Positions 61,781-64,000 of a DNA stretch of 64,000 bases are shown one piece after another. Both the position numbers and the translations under genes were made by a program. Location: NCBI RefSeq assembly GCF_001625215.2, contig NC_030381.2:52997214-53061213 (forward strand), written 5' to 3'. Positions within the stretch are counted from its first letter, which is position 1, and every line of letters begins with the position of its first letter. This DNA comes from Daucus carota subsp. sativus (taxonomy: Eukaryota; Streptophyta; Magnoliopsida; Apiales; Apiaceae). The notes beneath the pieces were generated by a model, which saw only the letters and a list, made by a program, of their open reading frames with translations, had not been told where the DNA came from and ran no database searches.

Positions 61781-62350
61781 TCCTTTGTGAATTATTTTGC
61801 TGGACTCGAGGAGGAGGCTTTTAAGGGGGCCAATCCCTCAGATTCTGCAATTCCTGGCTTCCAGCTTAGTGGCTTCAACCATCTCTAAACTTTACCCGCG
61901 CCCCCTTCATTTGTGTCGATACTTGTCTAATATTGGAGCTGATGAGATGAGGTACATTTCTGGTTTTTTTATGTCAGGTTAAATTTGACTGCGGTTTATT
62001 TACTACTTTTCATTCGGTCTTTAGGCCGAAGTACTTTTCTGGTTTTATGCTCGAGTTGTGCATACATGTCGCATGTGTGTGTTATTTTGACCATGTGCCT
62101 CAGAGGAAATGGCAGGGAACAACTCATGCCATTTTAAAAAGGTATAATCTCATGCCATAGGGTTCTTTATGATCAGTTTACAATGATAAGATTTCGACAC
62201 CAGCAAATGCTTATTAATTAAAAATCATTTGTTACAAAATTTTGTGATAAGATAAACATACAACTGAAAAAGTAAGAGGTTCATCCTTATAAACATATTT
62301 GGCCTATAGAACACAATTAACTTCCTCCAAATTTAACATTTCATCACGAA
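61781..62350. other. 3' region of MERIT40-like gene
   Basis: This is probable 3' UTR and then non-coding DNA. Open stretches here have no recognisable family. Confidence 0.5.
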
Positions 62351-62710
62351 GGCTCCGTTTGTATCACGAGGAAAATATATTCGGGATCTTCCTGCCTTTG
62401 TTTACTTTTAGGAATTTTCCCGAATTACCGAAATATCGTCATTTTTTTAGTTCAGGAGAACATTATCCTGGTTTTTTGTGTTTGTTTAGTTCAAAGAATA
62501 TATATAATTTCCGGTAGAGAAAATTATTTGGACTTGTTGAAAAATGACTTCCGCTTTGCAAAAGGGAAATATGTTTCAAATTGAACATTACTTTATTGTT
62601 TTTCATAATATTTTTAATGATAGTCAAAAGGAGGGAGGTGAATTAATTTTCCTTTATTTTTTTAGAAAATAATGTCTAAAAAAGTTATTTTCCGGCAAAT
62701 AAACGGAGCC
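62351..62710. mobile_element. MITE with GGCTCCGTTT ends
   Basis: The left end GGCTCCGTTTGTATCACGAGG and the right end AAACGGAGCC are inverted, and GGAAAAT / ATTTTCC lies just inside both. It is about 360 bp and non-coding. No clean target duplication was identified, so the superfamily is left open. Confidence 0.65.
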
Positions 62711-64000
62711 CAAGTGTAGAAGAGTAAAAACTTATCATGAATAAACTATCCGCAAATTCACATATTATTCATTGATGAAAACTTATCTTTCACACCTTTT
62801 TCCATAACAAGGTTATGATTATCAATTCCCTGTTTCCCTTCACTCATAGAAAAAAACAATGTAAATGACTGAAAATAGAAGTTTTCTTAACTTGATTCAT
62901 TCGTATTACCATACAACACATACCTACTTTTATTTCACTAATAGAAAACAATTTAAAATGCCTCGAAAATTATTTACACATATCCCATCAAAGATAACTG
63001 CAGAATATACATTAAATAATTCAAACAAGTTCACACAAATAAATAAATTGGTCTGACATACGGAGGATTATATATTTATAGTTAACTCTAATTCTGGGTG
63101 CCGGAACATATGGGAGTGTGGCCTCCAAAATATGGAAATAATAAGCATTTTTGCAACTAAACTATTGTTAGTTTGAGTCGATGTGGTAATCAACAATACT
63201 AGCATCAAATATTGCTGTTTAATCTGCTTTGATTAAGTAGTACAAGTAATTCTGTATCATGACATAATTGGAACAATAGTAATTAACTAAGCAAAAATGT
63301 CTCGACGAATCATATGGAACCCCATCACTAATAATTAAAAGACGAAAGTCTTTATAACATTCGAAACCATTGATAAATATCACAACAAAAATGATTAAAT
63401 TGTTTTTGGGCCCCATACAGATAAGAAGCTGTTGTAAAGTAGTAGTTCGTATCGGGCTTTGCTTTCCTGAAGCGCAGAGCAAATACAAGAGCCCTGCTTT
63501 ATGTGCGCTTAATGCTGAAGCCCAAAGTGCAAAAAAGCTATTAAAAGCGCTTTTGTGTAAATGGGTGTTTTTATTAGATCAGGACATAATTTTAAAAGTT
63601 GGGTGACTTGGGTCAATATTTTATTTTATTGGGCTTGTTCTAAAACCCAGTGCATTAAACATATAGACTTTTAGTATACATGTTACACTTTTAGTCATAT
63701 ATACTCTAGAAAACCTAGTCAGCACAATCTTTTCCACAAATCCATAACAAAGCACCTGTAAAAGACTTCCCCCAATGACTACAAATCCTCAATGAACACA
63801 ATCAAGAGTGGCCAATGCACACAAAAGTGGATCATCTGAAAGGCAGCTATTGATGACAGTGAGGATGAGGATGTTTAGTATAAGAATGAGGTTTAGATTG
63901 AAGTTGCGCAGAATAAGCGTCTGGATCCTGATTTTGATGATGATTTTAATTATTATAAAGCGAAGAAGATGTTGATGCACAAATATAAATTTTATCCATT
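62711..64000. other. Right-end spacer
   Basis: AT-rich sequence with no supported gene. A sentence-like GC-richer part at about 63398-63520 (GGGCCCCATACAG and GAAGCCCAAAG) may be an old insertion, but its ends were not found. Confidence 0.4.

Overview
This is nuclear DNA from a flowering plant, almost certainly a eudicot. The genes have many short exons with GT..AG introns and plant-type products, including plastid-targeted ferrochelatase and SHMT. The intergenic DNA is very AT-rich and full of plant-type MITEs, Helitrons and retroelement remnants. The species cannot be fixed from sequence alone; an asterid such as Apiaceae is only a guess. No prokaryotic operons, CRISPR arrays or intact viral genes were seen.

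Layout. Positions 1-34.6 kb hold a tandem array of five paralogous F-box/LRR/FBD genes, all on the minus strand: 949-2521, 7225-8760, 15296-16870, 26484-28015 and 32992-34548. Each can be assembled into three exons giving a 451-465 aa protein. The array is built from a repeated block of 3' flank, gene and 5' flank. The start of the block is recognisable at 1, 5776, 19790, 24890 and 31420. The spacing of the units has been stretched by transposons: a MULE-type MITE with a 9-bp target duplication (6169-6672), a LINE remnant carrying a complete 165-bp miniature LTR retrotransposon (9757-10391), a head-to-tail array of non-autonomous Helitrons (10392-14370), Tourist-like and Stowaway MITEs, two more Helitron termini (20118 and 22425-23202) and a Helitron with an RPA-like fragment (about 23592-24880).

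Positions 34.6-64 kb are ordinary single-copy genic DNA. In order: a two-KH-domain RNA-binding protein with a Tyr/Gln/Gly-rich tail (+, 36934-42394), whose promoter begins just after a 580-bp hAT-type MITE; mitochondrial ATP synthase subunit g (+, 43814-44919); ferrochelatase-1 type (-, 45976-50560, nine exons, one GC-AG intron); plastid-type serine hydroxymethyltransferase (-, 51857-56344, eleven exons); and a BRISC/BRCA1-A member 1 (MERIT40-like) gene (+, 58230-61780). SHMT and the MERIT40-like gene are divergent across a 1.9-kb spacer that contains a Stowaway MITE.

The genes do not form a pathway. The F-box cluster is a fast-evolving family, probably SCF ubiquitin-ligase substrate receptors; the right half is housekeeping. 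Exon boundaries were placed by hand from reading frame, GT/AG sites, comparison between the paralogues and recalled family sequence. No transcript evidence was available. Percent identities were not computed. The most unusual objects are the 165-bp LTR element, the Helitron tandem junction, and the 3'-end variation among the FBD paralogues.
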